Assembly (NCBI RefSeq): GCF_010119225.1
Contig: NZ_WNKF01000012.1
Location: 62,001-126,000 of the forward strand
From: Cyclobacterium roseum
GTDB lineage: Bacteria; Bacteroidota; Bacteroidia; Cytophagales; Cyclobacteriaceae
Direction of reading: 5' to 3'
Length of the DNA stretch: 64,000 bases
A program made the position numbers and the translations under genes. The stretch's first letter is position 1; each line of letters starts with the position of its first letter. Shown here in pieces: positions 37,262 to 46,591 of the stretch. The notes beneath the pieces were generated by a model. That model was not told the DNA's origin. It worked only from the letters and a program-made list of their open reading frames with translations, and did not search any database.

Positions 37262-39256
37262 ATGGAACTGAAAACCATCGAAGAGAAGACAAGCTATTGC
37301 AATAGCCTCACTGACTATTCCCGAAGGAAAACCATCCCTGTAAAAGTGGGTGATTTAATTATAGGAGGGGATAATCCCATTGTAGTTCAATCCATGACCA
37401 CAGTGGATACCATGGATACGAATGGATCCATTGAGCAATCCATTCGCATGATCGAAAGTGGCTGCCAACTGGTAAGAATTACGGCACCTAGTATCAAAGA
37501 GGCTGAAAATTTACGAAAGATTAAAGAAGGATTGAGAAAGCGGGGTTATACCACGCCCTTGGTCGCAGATATTCATTTTACGCCAAATGCAGCCGAAGTT
37601 GCCGCCCAAATCGTAGAAAAAGTACGGGTAAATCCAGGAAATTACGCCGACAAAAAGAAATTTGAAACGCTGGAATATACCGATATCACTTATCAGGCCG
37701 AATTGGAACGGATTCGGGAGCGATTTTTGCCTTTAGTAAAAATCTGCAAGGCGAATGGTACCGCCATGCGTATCGGAACCAATCACGGTTCCCTTTCGGA
37801 TCGGATCATGAGCCGGTACGGTGACACACCGCTGGGTATGGTGGAGTCAGCCCTTGAGTTTTTACGAATTTGTGAGGATGAAAATTACCATGACATCGTC
37901 ATTTCCATGAAGTCCTCCAATACCCAGGTAATGGTCCAGGCGTATCGCCTGTTGGTGCAGAAGCTGGATGAGGGAGGGTTTAAGCCTTACCCGCTTCATT
38001 TGGGAGTTACCGAGGCAGGAGATGGTGAAGACGGAAGGGTAAAGTCTGCCGTAGGTATTGGTGCCTTGTTGGAAGACGGGCTTGGAGATACCGTTCGGGT
38101 CTCCCTTACGGAAGATCCGGAGTTTGAATCCCCCGTGGTCAAAACCCTCATCGACCGCTACGCCCAGCGTCCCGAAAAATCAGGCATTCCTCGGCTGGAT
38201 TCCTATCCCCTGGATCCATTTATCTACACCAAAAGAAAAACGGTAGAGGTGGGAAATTTTGGAGGTGGAAATGTGCCCAGGGTGATTACCGATATTTCTA
38301 AGTTGAACCTATTGGAGCCCAAGGAGCTAAAAGGCACCGGTCACTTTTACCTGCCGGAACCGGATAAGTGGAAAATGAACGACCAGGGTTGCGACTACCT
38401 GTATTCGGGTACGACCCCTGTCCCCTTTATGCTTCCCAACGGAGTAAAAGAAATTATTGATCACGCTGCCTGGAAATTGCATGCGGACCGGAAAAATAGT
38501 TGCCCGGCCATCTCCCTTGAGACGCTGAAATCCAGTCAGGAGCTACACCCCGAAGTTAATTTCCTCTTTTTACCCTGTGAGCAGGTGGAGGAGGCAATAC
38601 CCCTGCTATCCGATGAGATGCCGGTAGTGATTGTTTTGGCTACGAATAAAATCCATCAAATGCAGGCGTTGAGACGGGCTTTTGTATCGCTGATACAGGC
38701 CGGTATTCAATTACCCGTGGTGCCCAAGGTGAGTTACCCGGACGAAGACACTGAAAAAACGATGCTTTTTGCCGCCACGGATGTGGGAGGCTTGCTTATC
38801 GACGGGCTGGGTGATGGCATCATGATCGGGCTGGATCGATTGAACTTAGATCAGCGGCAAGTCTTGCTGAACCAAATCAAATTACACAACTCTGTTAGTT
38901 TTGGTGTTCTTCAGGCAGCCAGGACCCGAATGTCCAAGACCGAATACATTTCTTGTCCCTCTTGCGGGCGCACCTTGTTTGACCTGCAAGAAACGACGGC
39001 AATGATCCGGAAAAGGACCGACCATTTAAAAGGTGTCAAAATTGGAATAATGGGCTGTATTGTGAATGGTCCCGGAGAGATGGCAGATGCAGACTATGGC
39101 TACGTGGGTTCTGGAAAAGGCAAGATCACCTTGTATAAGGGGAAAGAGGTCGTCAAGCGCTCCGTACCCTCTGAAAGGGCGGTGGATGAGCTAATAGAGA
39201 TCATCCGGCAGGATGGGCAGTGGATAGAGCCGGAAACCAACGATTCCCATCATTAA
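37262..39256 (+). CDS. ispG: 4-hydroxy-3-methylbut-2-enyl diphosphate synthase IspG, long form
   Basis: IspG makes HMBPP in the MEP route to isoprenoids, using a [4Fe-4S] cluster. The 664-residue length is the long type found in Bacteroidota, plants and Chlamydia, with an extra domain between the TIM barrel (PIVVQSMTTVDTMDT near 40; VNPGNYADKK near 127) and the C-terminal cluster domain. The cluster cysteines are in YISCPSCGRTLFDLQ near 560 and IGIMGCIVNGPGEM near 598. All expected motifs are present. Confidence 0.96.
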   Translation: MELKTIEEKTSYCNSLTDYSRRKTIPVKVGDLIIGGDNPIVVQSMTTVDTMDTNGSIEQSIRMIESGCQLVRITAPSIKEAENLRKIKEGLRKRGYTTPLVADIHFTPNAAEVAAQIVEKVRVNPGNYADKKKFETLEYTDITYQAELERIRERFLPLVKICKANGTAMRIGTNHGSLSDRIMSRYGDTPLGMVESALEFLRICEDENYHDIVISMKSSNTQVMVQAYRLLVQKLDEGGFKPYPLHLGVTEAGDGEDGRVKSAVGIGALLEDGLGDTVRVSLTEDPEFESPVVKTLIDRYAQRPEKSGIPRLDSYPLDPFIYTKRKTVEVGNFGGGNVPRVITDISKLNLLEPKELKGTGHFYLPEPDKWKMNDQGCDYLYSGTTPVPFMLPNGVKEIIDHAAWKLHADRKNSCPAISLETLKSSQELHPEVNFLFLPCEQVEEAIPLLSDEMPVVIVLATNKIHQMQALRRAFVSLIQAGIQLPVVPKVSYPDEDTEKTMLFAATDVGGLLIDGLGDGIMIGLDRLNLDQRQVLLNQIKLHNSVSFGVLQAARTRMSKTEYISCPSCGRTLFDLQETTAMIRKRTDHLKGVKIGIMGCIVNGPGEMADADYGYVGSGKGKITLYKGKEVVKRSVPSERAVDELIEIIRQDGQWIEPETNDSHH

Positions 39257-39275
39257 AACTAAAATCAATAATATC

Positions 39276-39467
39276 ATGTCCAATAAATTAAAGGAGTTCT
39301 TTGAGGTAGGCGAGGTAGGAAACTATTTCATCCGGGTTTTTAAAAAGCCGGATCCCAACAAGAAAAGCAATTTCAATCTGCGCATGATGCATGGCATCAA
39401 CAAAATATCCATTGTGGTATTTCTTGCGGCACTTATTTTCTGGATTTTCAAACGAATCATGTATTAA
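39276..39467 (+). CDS. small single-helix protein, DUF6728-like
   Basis: A 63-residue protein: an acidic/aromatic N-terminus (EFFEVGEVGNYFIRVFKK), a middle NFNLRMMHGINKISI, and one C-terminal helix (VVFLAALIFWIFKRIM). I believe this is the DUF6728 type common in Cytophagales, but this is from memory and not checked. It lies between ispG and the YjbR-like gene, overlapping the latter by one base. Confidence 0.65.
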   Translation: MSNKLKEFFEVGEVGNYFIRVFKKPDPNKKSNFNLRMMHGINKISIVVFLAALIFWIFKRIMY

Positions 39468-39817
39468 TGAAAATTGATTTTTTCAGAAGTTATTGTCTGA
39501 AGAAAACAGGCACTACTGAATCCACCCCTTTTGATGAGAACACCCTCTGTTTTCAGGTGGGAGGTAAAATTTTTGCGATCATTGATATTGAGTTGTTTGA
39601 AAGTGTAAATCTGAAATGCGATCCGGAAAGAGCAGTGCTACTTCGGGAGCAATACGAAGGGATTCAACCCGGCTACCATATGAATAAAAAACACTGGAAT
39701 ACAGTGTCTTTTGATGGGTCCATCGCTGATTCCCTGATTTTGGAATTGGTCGATCATTCGTACGAACTGGTCTATGCGGGGCTTCCCAAAAATGTAAAAG
39801 AGCAACTTTCCCAATGA
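39467..39817 (+). CDS. MmcQ/YjbR family protein
   Basis: A 116-residue protein of the YjbR (CyaY-like fold) family. The markers are FQVGGKIFAIIDIE near residues 26-39, the CDPERAVLLREQYEGIQPGY block near 48, and NKKHWNTVSFDGSI near 70. E. coli YjbR binds DNA weakly and its role is unclear. The stop overlaps the ABC ATPase start (ATGA). Confidence 0.85.
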   Translation: MKIDFFRSYCLKKTGTTESTPFDENTLCFQVGGKIFAIIDIELFESVNLKCDPERAVLLREQYEGIQPGYHMNKKHWNTVSFDGSIADSLILELVDHSYELVYAGLPKNVKEQLSQ

Positions 39818-40782
39818 CCTTTTTGAGCATCAAGGGCTTGGGTAAAACCTACCCCGGAGAAGTGCATGCCTTACAGGACGTAAGTCTTGAAATAGGGAAG
39901 GGGGAGCGCTGGGCAGTAATTGGCTCCAGCGGTAGTGGAAAAAGCACCCTGCTGAGACTCATCGCCGGCTTGGAAGTTCAGGATACGGGCGAGGTGCATC
40001 TAAACGGTGAAAGGATATTGAACTCCGAGGAAAAGCTGGTAGCTGGCTACGATGCCCTACAATTGGTCAGGCAGGACAATGGGCTCTTCCCCCATTCCAC
40101 CGTTGCTGAAAATATCACACGTCCTCTATTACAATACGATAAAGATTACGCCAGGGAGCGATTGGAAAATTTGTTGAAGCTGTTCGGCCTTGAGAGCAAA
40201 CGGCAGGCATACCCCCGGCAATTGTCAGGAGGAGAACAACAAAAAGTGGCTATTGCACGGGCCATGAGTCTGGAACCGGAGGTGCTGTTGCTGGACGAGC
40301 CGTTCAATTCCCTGGATAGCATGCAGAAAAGAGACTTGCTGGATGAACTCAACCTGATCTTTCAGGAATTGGAGCTTACCTTGCTGATGGTCACTCATGA
40401 CATTCAGGATGCCTTATTGCTCACGGAAAAGCTCTGTGTGTTTTCCAGCGGAGGAAAGCTGGTCAGCAAGGGTAAAATCAAGGATATCCATCAGGATCCA
40501 CCGTCCGCATACGTGGCCGGATTTTTTGGGCCACTGAATGCCCTACCTGGAAAAGAAAACCAATTCCTGCGCCCTACACACATTCAGGTGAAAAAAAGGG
40601 ATGGGAAATTAACTGGTGAAGTACTGATGAACCGGTACTTTCCGGAGTTTGATTTATTGACCATCAAGGTAGATGGTGCCGAACAAACCTGGCAGGTGGC
40701 CTTTCCGGAGCGGGGTCTTTCGAAGGGAGATACTGTTCAGTTGACCTGGGAGGAAGCCCGGGAGCTTCATTTACCTGAATAA
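39814..40782 (+). CDS. ABC transporter ATP-binding protein
   Basis: A 322-residue ABC ATPase with Walker A GSSGSGKST near residue 36, Q-loop LVRQDNGLFPHSTV near 85, signature LSGGEQQKV near 137, Walker B VLLLDEPFNSLDS near 157 and switch His in MVTHDIQDA near 192. A C-terminal extension from about residue 230 (FFGPLNAL to VQLTWEEA) resembles the TOBE domain of importers of the PotA/FbpC/ThiQ type. No permease or binding protein lies beside it, so its partner is unknown. It converges on slyD with one base between the stops. Confidence 0.92.
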   Translation: MTFLSIKGLGKTYPGEVHALQDVSLEIGKGERWAVIGSSGSGKSTLLRLIAGLEVQDTGEVHLNGERILNSEEKLVAGYDALQLVRQDNGLFPHSTVAENITRPLLQYDKDYARERLENLLKLFGLESKRQAYPRQLSGGEQQKVAIARAMSLEPEVLLLDEPFNSLDSMQKRDLLDELNLIFQELELTLLMVTHDIQDALLLTEKLCVFSSGGKLVSKGKIKDIHQDPPSAYVAGFFGPLNALPGKENQFLRPTHIQVKKRDGKLTGEVLMNRYFPEFDLLTIKVDGAEQTWQVAFPERGLSKGDTVQLTWEEARELHLPE

Positions 40783-40783
40783 T

Positions 40784-41281
40784 TTAGATCATAAAGCCCT
40801 CATCCCGTTCCTTGTCCGTCGCTTCCCGTACTTCAAAGACTTCACCTTCAAAATGCAGGTTCATGCCGGTTAGCGGGTGATTAAAATCCAACAACAACTC
40901 TTCCCCCAGGTCTTTTACAATTTTTGCCTGCATGGGATAACCATCTTCGTCTACCAGCGGTAGGAAGTTGCCCTCCTGGAGCATCTCCTCTTGAAATCCT
41001 CTTTCGGTATTGAACTGGGCTTTGGGAACCGACACGATCAATTCATCATCCGGTTTTCCATAGGCTTCGGCTACTTCCAGTACAAATTGAAAGGCATCTC
41101 CGATGGTTTTTTCTTTTAATTTTTTTTCAAAAGCTTCGGGCAGGCCACTGTTGCCAAAAAGAAAATAAAACGGATCCGATTCATCTCTTACCTCCACGCT
41201 AAAGGGAGGATCCTCAGAAGCTTCATTGGTCACTTTTAACTCATAGGTAAGCCCTACGACGGTATTTTCGTTGATTTTCAT
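40784..41281 (-). CDS. slyD: FKBP-type peptidyl-prolyl isomerase, SlyD-like
   Basis: A 165-residue SlyD-type prolyl isomerase and chaperone. The FKBP strands start MKINENTVVGLTYELKV, AYGKPDDELIVSVPKAQF marks entry to the inserted chaperone (IF) domain, and LLLDFNHPLTGMNLHFEGEV closes the fold. The His/Cys-rich metal-binding tail of the E. coli protein is missing. It is transcribed away from the sigma-factor gene. Confidence 0.92.
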   Translation of the reverse strand: MKINENTVVGLTYELKVTNEASEDPPFSVEVRDESDPFYFLFGNSGLPEAFEKKLKEKTIGDAFQFVLEVAEAYGKPDDELIVSVPKAQFNTERGFQEEMLQEGNFLPLVDEDGYPMQAKIVKDLGEELLLDFNHPLTGMNLHFEGEVFEVREATDKERDEGFMI

Positions 41282-41298
41282 ATGCTTAAAATATGGGG

Positions 41299-41329
41299 CA
41301 AAGGTAAGATAAAATAGGGAGTAGTGAAA
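41299..41329 (-). promoter_or_regulatory. candidate promoter of slyD
   Basis: On the minus strand TTTC (41329-41326), 19 bases, then TACCTTTG (41306-41299). The -7 box is perfect and the -33 box matches three of four bases. The initiation site would be within about 12 bases of the ATG. Confidence 0.6.
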
Positions 41330-41408
41330 TGATGGTATCTTCGAATGTGTACAATTGATTTTAAGGAATTAATTTTTTTCCATCGTAAAAAAAAATTATA
41401 TTCAGCCG

Positions 41409-41984
41409 ATGCCACACCCTGACCAGAAATATATCGATGCATTGAGAAATAACAATCAAAAATTGTTGGATGAACTTTATGCGAAGTATTCCGGTAAAAT
41501 CAAATGGATGGTTCTAAAAAATAATGGGAGCGAAGACGATGCTGCTGACATTTTCCAGGAGGCACTTATTACCATTTATCATAAGGCAAAAAGAGACGAT
41601 TTTGAATTAACCTGTCCATTAGACGCTTTTTTGTATCTTATATGTAAGAAAAAGTGGCTTAATATTTTAAGCAAAAGAAAGGTGATTGGCAAGGTAACAA
41701 TAACAGAAGAAGACCGATCTATTCCAGGAGAGGATAGCTTTCTCCTGGCAGAAGAGAGTCTGTTATTAGAAGAAAGAATGACTTTATTGAAGGAAAAAAT
41801 AAATGAAATCGGTACATCTTGCAGGGAACTCCTTCAGCTTAGCTGGTCAGGAAAATCGATGGAAGAAGTAGCAAATTTACTGGATTTCTCCTATGGATAT
41901 GCCCGGAAAAAGAAATCAGAATGTATGGCAAAACTGATCGAGTTGGTAAAAAAGTCTGATAAGTACAAGTCTTTAAAATGGTAA
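41409..41984 (+). CDS. RNA polymerase sigma factor, ECF-like sigma-70
   Basis: A 191-residue sigma factor with region 2 (DDAADIFQEALITIYHKAKR near residue 39-60, then LDAFLYLICKKKWLNILSKR) and region 4 (CRELLQLSWSGKSMEEVANL near 138, HTH). No regions 1 or 3 are present, as in ECF factors. It stands five bases before the TPR membrane protein gene and just upstream of the T6SS block, so control of that block by this factor is possible but not shown. Confidence 0.88.
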   Translation: MPHPDQKYIDALRNNNQKLLDELYAKYSGKIKWMVLKNNGSEDDAADIFQEALITIYHKAKRDDFELTCPLDAFLYLICKKKWLNILSKRKVIGKVTITEEDRSIPGEDSFLLAEESLLLEERMTLLKEKINEIGTSCRELLQLSWSGKSMEEVANLLDFSYGYARKKKSECMAKLIELVKKSDKYKSLKW

Positions 41985-41988
41985 GGGA

Positions 41989-42771
41989 ATGAATGAAATC
42001 TGGATAGAGAAGTTTGAAGACTACCTGCAGAATAAAATGACGGCGGGAGAAAAACAGGATTTTGAGTCTCAAATGGCTTCAGATCAGGAAATGGAGGAGG
42101 CCTTTAAGTTATTTTTATCCATAGAAACAGATATGCGGTATCTGGCATCTTCGGAAAAGGAGGCAGCAGATTTAAAGGCTACATTGGAAGATCTCACTGA
42201 GAAACACTTCAAACAGGAAGAGAAAAAGTCAGTAAAAACAATTTCTATTTTTGGTAAAAAAGGAGGGTATTTTTATGCGGGAATTGCAGCAGCTTTGGCG
42301 CTGATAATTGTATCCTATGTGGTATTTCTCGGACCAGGTCCTGCCAATTTAAATCAACAAGCCTCAGACTATTTTGCCTTAAATTTCCAGCAATTGGGTC
42401 AAACCATGGGTGATGGTCAGGACAGTCTGCAGGTGGCGATCGCTGCCTACAACGAAAAAAATTATGACCTTGCCCAGACCTATTTTAACGAATTGCTCGA
42501 GAGGAAGCCTTCCAATGCCGAGGCATTGAAAAATCTTGGATTGACCCATTTGGCAAAAGAGGAGTATGGGCAAGCATTGGTCCATTTTGAGCAGCTGGCT
42601 CAGAGGAGTGATTTGTTGAATAATCCCGGGCTTTTCCTTCAGGCATTAACCCTGTTGATTCGAGATGATGATGGAGACCGGCAACAGGCCAAATACAAAT
42701 TGGAGCAGGTTGTAGCAGCCCAATCTGAAGGAAGCCAAAAAGCCGCTGAATGGCTTGAAGAACTGGAATAG
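41989..42771 (+). CDS. membrane TPR protein, possible anti-sigma-like partner
   Basis: The 260-residue product has a cytosolic part of about 90 residues (WIEKFEDYLQNKMTAGEKQD, an anti-sigma-like start without zinc ligands), one helix at about 93-115 (YFYAGIAAALALIIVSYVVF), and an outer part with TPR-like repeats (AIAAYNEKNYDLAQTYFNEL, LERKPSNAEALKNLGLTHLA). Its pairing with the sigma gene suggests it sequesters or senses for that factor. The family is not named with certainty. Confidence 0.7.
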   Translation: MNEIWIEKFEDYLQNKMTAGEKQDFESQMASDQEMEEAFKLFLSIETDMRYLASSEKEAADLKATLEDLTEKHFKQEEKKSVKTISIFGKKGGYFYAGIAAALALIIVSYVVFLGPGPANLNQQASDYFALNFQQLGQTMGDGQDSLQVAIAAYNEKNYDLAQTYFNELLERKPSNAEALKNLGLTHLAKEEYGQALVHFEQLAQRSDLLNNPGLFLQALTLLIRDDDGDRQQAKYKLEQVVAAQSEGSQKAAEWLEELE

Positions 42772-42840
42772 GGTCTTTTTTTACTCGCCCCTTGATTATT
42801 ATTGGAATTTTACCGGTCCATCCTTTCCTATAAGTTTTTT

Positions 42841-42866
42841 CCTTAATTAACATTTAAGGACTTTTT
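42841..42866 (+). terminator. weak hairpin with T run before the PKD gene
   Basis: CCTTAA (42841-42846) and TTAAGG (42854-42859) form a short AT-rich stem followed by a run of seven T. It could end the sigma/TPR transcript or be an operator. Confidence 0.3.
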
Positions 42867-42942
42867 TTCCATTTTTCAAAGAAGAGGGGTAACATTTTTA
42901 CAGGATGCCTGATCTGACTACATAGAAAAAAGTCGGAACACC

Positions 42943-43965
42943 ATGAAAGCACCCACTACATTTAATAGCATTATTGACCCCAGCGTATTTCTTACACTGG
43001 GTATTGCCGCATTCACATCCCTACTTGTTTTGGTATATAGGGTCTACCATTTTGAACCTTGTCAGGAGATAGAAATTTCTGTTAAGCAGGGGCTATTACA
43101 TGTCGGGGAGATCATCCAATTCAAAGCAATAAGCAATTCAGGAGGAGGAAGGATGGAGTGGCATTTTGGATCAGATGAGGATGCCAATAAAACCGGCTCC
43201 GTGGTTAACCATACGTTTAAGGAACCCGGTAGGTACGAAGTGGTTTTAACGACAAACAACACCTGTAAAAGGTATAGAACGATCTATGTTCGAGAAGCTC
43301 CGGTGCTGGTAGACGAAAACCTGGTAGCCAAATTTTCCGGACCGGAATTGGCAGAGGTCGGTACACCGGTCACGTTTAAAGACTCTACAGCAGGTGCCAC
43401 CCAATGGGAATGGTGGTTTGGGGAAAATAACTTTGTGGATGCGACTGATCGAATAGCCCGTTACACCTACGAAACCCCAGGCACAAAAAAAGTCAGGCTC
43501 CTGGTAAATGGTCATAAGGTGGGTGAAAAAATGATCGAAGTCATTATTCCCAAAGCTCAACAGTCAGGTGCACGCACCAGACCTTCACCCAAAAGACAGC
43601 CGACCATTGTCATTCCCAAAAGGCCTGTTCAAGAACCACTTCAAAACCCATTGGAAGCCAACACCAAGGAAGAAAAGATGTTCCCTGAAATCAACCGTCA
43701 GGGCTTGGAAGCCATCTTAAAAAGCATAGTAGAAGGAGAGGGCACTGTGGCAGGATTTTACCCTTATTTATGTTCCGATGAAAGCATGCAGGTTACATAT
43801 AATGGTACAACGATAAATCTTTCTGATTTGAATATGGAATTAAGGGATGTAAAGAAAATAAAGAAGATAAAAAGTCTGGACATACAATTCAGCAAAAATC
43901 CAACTACCAATTGCATTTTCTCGATGAGCATCGTCTTGGAGAAAAAAGGATTTCCGTTTTTTTAA
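42943..43965 (+). CDS. PKD-domain membrane protein next to the T6SS genes
   Basis: A 340-residue protein with one helix near residues 14-36 (FLTLGIAAFTSLLVLVYRVY), then two PKD/Ig-like domains (about 45-112 with WHFGSDEDANKTGS and HTFKEPGRYEVVLTT, and about 125-205 with WEWWFGENNFVDATDR and YTYETPGTKKVRLLV), a Pro/Lys-rich linker, and a C-terminal domain (about 245-340) that I do not recognise. The topology puts the PKD part in the periplasm. It lies 15 bases before clpV, so an envelope role in the T6SS is likely, but it does not obviously match TssN-TssR. Confidence 0.75.
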   Translation: MKAPTTFNSIIDPSVFLTLGIAAFTSLLVLVYRVYHFEPCQEIEISVKQGLLHVGEIIQFKAISNSGGGRMEWHFGSDEDANKTGSVVNHTFKEPGRYEVVLTTNNTCKRYRTIYVREAPVLVDENLVAKFSGPELAEVGTPVTFKDSTAGATQWEWWFGENNFVDATDRIARYTYETPGTKKVRLLVNGHKVGEKMIEVIIPKAQQSGARTRPSPKRQPTIVIPKRPVQEPLQNPLEANTKEEKMFPEINRQGLEAILKSIVEGEGTVAGFYPYLCSDESMQVTYNGTTINLSDLNMELRDVKKIKKIKSLDIQFSKNPTTNCIFSMSIVLEKKGFPFF

Positions 43966-43980
43966 CCAAAATGCCATACC

Positions 43981-46503
43981 ATGACTTCTATTGTTGAAGA
44001 TTTGCATTTATCAGAAGACCTGAAAAATGCCATAAAAATTGCCCAGGCCATAGCCAGGGAAAACCTTCATTCGAAATTTGAACCGGCTCACTTGCTGAAA
44101 GCTTTGCTTCACAAAGATGGAGGCCTTCACCAGCTCCTGGCATCTTTGGAACAAGATATTTATTACCTGGAGGAATGGGCAGAAGTAAGAATGGAAAGCC
44201 AACCCAAGACCCCGGGGTTTCAGGATGCGATTACTGCCGATTGTAAGGTCGGAGAGGTAATGAATGAAGCAGAAAGCATCCGACTGATCCTTTCCAAAGA
44301 CAGCCTGGAACCTGTTCATGTTTTGGCTGCGATCAGCACCCCCGGTGTGGCCTATACTTACGAGCAACTGAAGTCCTTTCCACTAAAAAGGGAGGACCTG
44401 ATTTCCCGCAAAGCCCAGGAGGAGGAGCTTTTATCCACCCTGGGACCGGCAATTGGAGATTTATCTCAGGAGTCCAAAACAAAAGGGGTAAAACATGCCT
44501 TGCTCAAGTATTGCAGGGAAAAGACCTTAATGGCCAGGGAAGGGAAATTAGACGCCATCGTGGGAAGGGAGAATGAAATCCGCATCATGGCGGAAATTTT
44601 ATGCCGGCGCACAAAACCCAACGTCCTGCTCATTGGGGAACCCGGAGTAGGCAAATCGGCCCTGGCAGATGGATTTGCTTTGGCCATTATCCAGGAAAAA
44701 GTACCCCAATCCCTTTATGATGTGCCTTTTTTTGAACTGGATACCGGTTCCCTGGTAGCGGGAGCCTCCTATAAAGGGGAGGTGGAGGAAAGGCTGAAAA
44801 GTATTATCTCAGAAATCAAGCAGTTTGACAGGGCCATTTTATTTATAGATGAAATCCATGGCCTTTTGGACAGGCAGGGTGCGGCAGCTGGCAGTGCGAA
44901 CCTCCTGAAACCCGAACTGGCCAGGGGAGCGATCACGGTGATCGGTGCGACCACCTTGGACGAATACCGAAAATTTATAGAGCCGGATGAGGCATTCAGC
45001 CGAAGGTTTGAGCTGCTCAAGGTGGAGGAACCCTCCCCCCAGAATTGCTTTCACATGCTGAAGGCGGTACTCCCTTACTATGAGCAACACCATCAGCTAA
45101 CAGTTCCAGATGAAACCGTTCACGAGGCCATCCAACTGGCCAAAAGATACATCAAAGAGCGTAAACTCCCGGATGCCGGGCTGGACCTTATGGACAGGAC
45201 CATGGCGGCGTTACGCCTGGTCAATGACAATGGTGCCAAGACCATTGCAGGTATCGAGAAACAATTTCAGGCTTGGTGCGAAGTGGAGAAAAGTGATAAC
45301 CGGCATTCATTGGAAGATTGGAAATGGTTTTACCAACAGGTAAGTCAGGATATCAGTCCTATACTTTGGGAGAGCGTCGCATCGGAAGAAAATCCCGAAT
45401 CGTTCCACCAGGTGTGCCAAATCCAGGAACATTTTCAAAATTCCCTGGAAAAAATGGCTACGGCTGCTTCCATAAAGCATACTACCGTGGAGAAGCGTGA
45501 TATCGCCGCCATTGTCTCACAAAAAACAGGCATCCCGATAGGAAAGGTGCAGTCCCAGGAGCGGGACAGGCTTTTACAGATGGAAAGTACACTTCGTCAA
45601 AGGGTGGTGGGTCAGGACCATGCCATCTGTTCCATAGCAGATGCGGTGTTGGAGTCGCGATCGGGATTGGGCAAAGCCGGGCAGCCGGTGGGCTCGTTCT
45701 TTTTTCTGGGTCCTACCGGCACTGGAAAAACCGAACTGGCCAAATCGCTGGCAGGATTCCTTTTCGAGGACGAAACCTCCATGATCCGCTTCGATATGTC
45801 GGAATTTAAGGAAGAACATGCCGCAGCATTGCTCTATGGAGCCCCTCCTGGTTATGTTGGTTACGAAGAGGGAGGGCTTTTGGTCAACAAAATCAGACAA
45901 AAACCCTATTCCGTGGTCCTTTTTGATGAAATTGAGAAGGCCCACGCCTCGGTATTTGACGTATTTCTCCAAATTTTGGATGAAGGAAAGCTGCATGATA
46001 AACTCGGTAAAGAAGGGGATTTTTCCAACGCCCTTATTCTTTTTACTTCCAATATCGGAAGTGAGTTTATTACCCAAAAATTCCAGAAAGGAGAAATGCC
46101 TTCTCCGCAGGATCTTTTGGAAAAAATGAGTAATCATTTCCGTCCGGAGTTCCTGGGCAGGATTACCGAGATCATTCCCTTTGCCCCCATAAATGAATCC
46201 ATGGCGGCTAAAATCCTAAACATCCAATTGAAAAGTCTTTACAGCGCTTTGGAGAAGCAATCCATCCAACTGGATATTTCAGAGGCAGCGCTCAAAGTGC
46301 TTGCCCATAGGGGTTATCACCCCCGCTTTGGTGCCAGGCCCCTGTCCGGCCTTATCAGAAAGGAACTGAGGAGACCCTTATCGAAGAAACTCATCGGTGG
46401 AGAACTGAAAGCCGGAGATACGATCCAGCTATTCCTGGACCATGATCAAAACCTGCAATGGAACATGCCTGCCCAGCGCCTGTTGAAAGCACCTGAAAAA
46501 TAA
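43981..46503 (+). CDS. tssH: T6SS sheath-recycling ATPase ClpV/TssH
   Basis: ClpV disassembles the contracted T6SS sheath. The 840-residue protein has a Clp N domain (about 10-150), a first AAA+ domain with GEPGVGKSA near 219, AILFIDEIHGLLD near 283, and a second with GPTGTGKTELAKSL near 577 and VVLFDEIEKAH near 645, then a C-terminal D2-small domain (YHPRFGARPLSGLI). Both ATPase sites appear intact. The middle (M) domain is short, as in ClpV rather than ClpB. Gene neighbours tssB and tssC support ClpV. Confidence 0.93.
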   Translation: MTSIVEDLHLSEDLKNAIKIAQAIARENLHSKFEPAHLLKALLHKDGGLHQLLASLEQDIYYLEEWAEVRMESQPKTPGFQDAITADCKVGEVMNEAESIRLILSKDSLEPVHVLAAISTPGVAYTYEQLKSFPLKREDLISRKAQEEELLSTLGPAIGDLSQESKTKGVKHALLKYCREKTLMAREGKLDAIVGRENEIRIMAEILCRRTKPNVLLIGEPGVGKSALADGFALAIIQEKVPQSLYDVPFFELDTGSLVAGASYKGEVEERLKSIISEIKQFDRAILFIDEIHGLLDRQGAAAGSANLLKPELARGAITVIGATTLDEYRKFIEPDEAFSRRFELLKVEEPSPQNCFHMLKAVLPYYEQHHQLTVPDETVHEAIQLAKRYIKERKLPDAGLDLMDRTMAALRLVNDNGAKTIAGIEKQFQAWCEVEKSDNRHSLEDWKWFYQQVSQDISPILWESVASEENPESFHQVCQIQEHFQNSLEKMATAASIKHTTVEKRDIAAIVSQKTGIPIGKVQSQERDRLLQMESTLRQRVVGQDHAICSIADAVLESRSGLGKAGQPVGSFFFLGPTGTGKTELAKSLAGFLFEDETSMIRFDMSEFKEEHAAALLYGAPPGYVGYEEGGLLVNKIRQKPYSVVLFDEIEKAHASVFDVFLQILDEGKLHDKLGKEGDFSNALILFTSNIGSEFITQKFQKGEMPSPQDLLEKMSNHFRPEFLGRITEIIPFAPINESMAAKILNIQLKSLYSALEKQSIQLDISEAALKVLAHRGYHPRFGARPLSGLIRKELRRPLSKKLIGGELKAGDTIQLFLDHDQNLQWNMPAQRLLKAPEK

Positions 46504-46591
46504 ATAGAAAATTTACTGGGTTTTAGGGTAACAAACTAATGATCAGTGGATATAGCATAAGAAAGTAAACCATCACGAAAAGGAAATTATC

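Noticed and set aside
46523-46534. Shared GGGTAAC near tssB and before the PKD gene as an ECF promoter motif
   Set aside because: Only two occurrences of a seven-base string were found, with no second conserved box and none before hcp or vgrG, so chance is likely.
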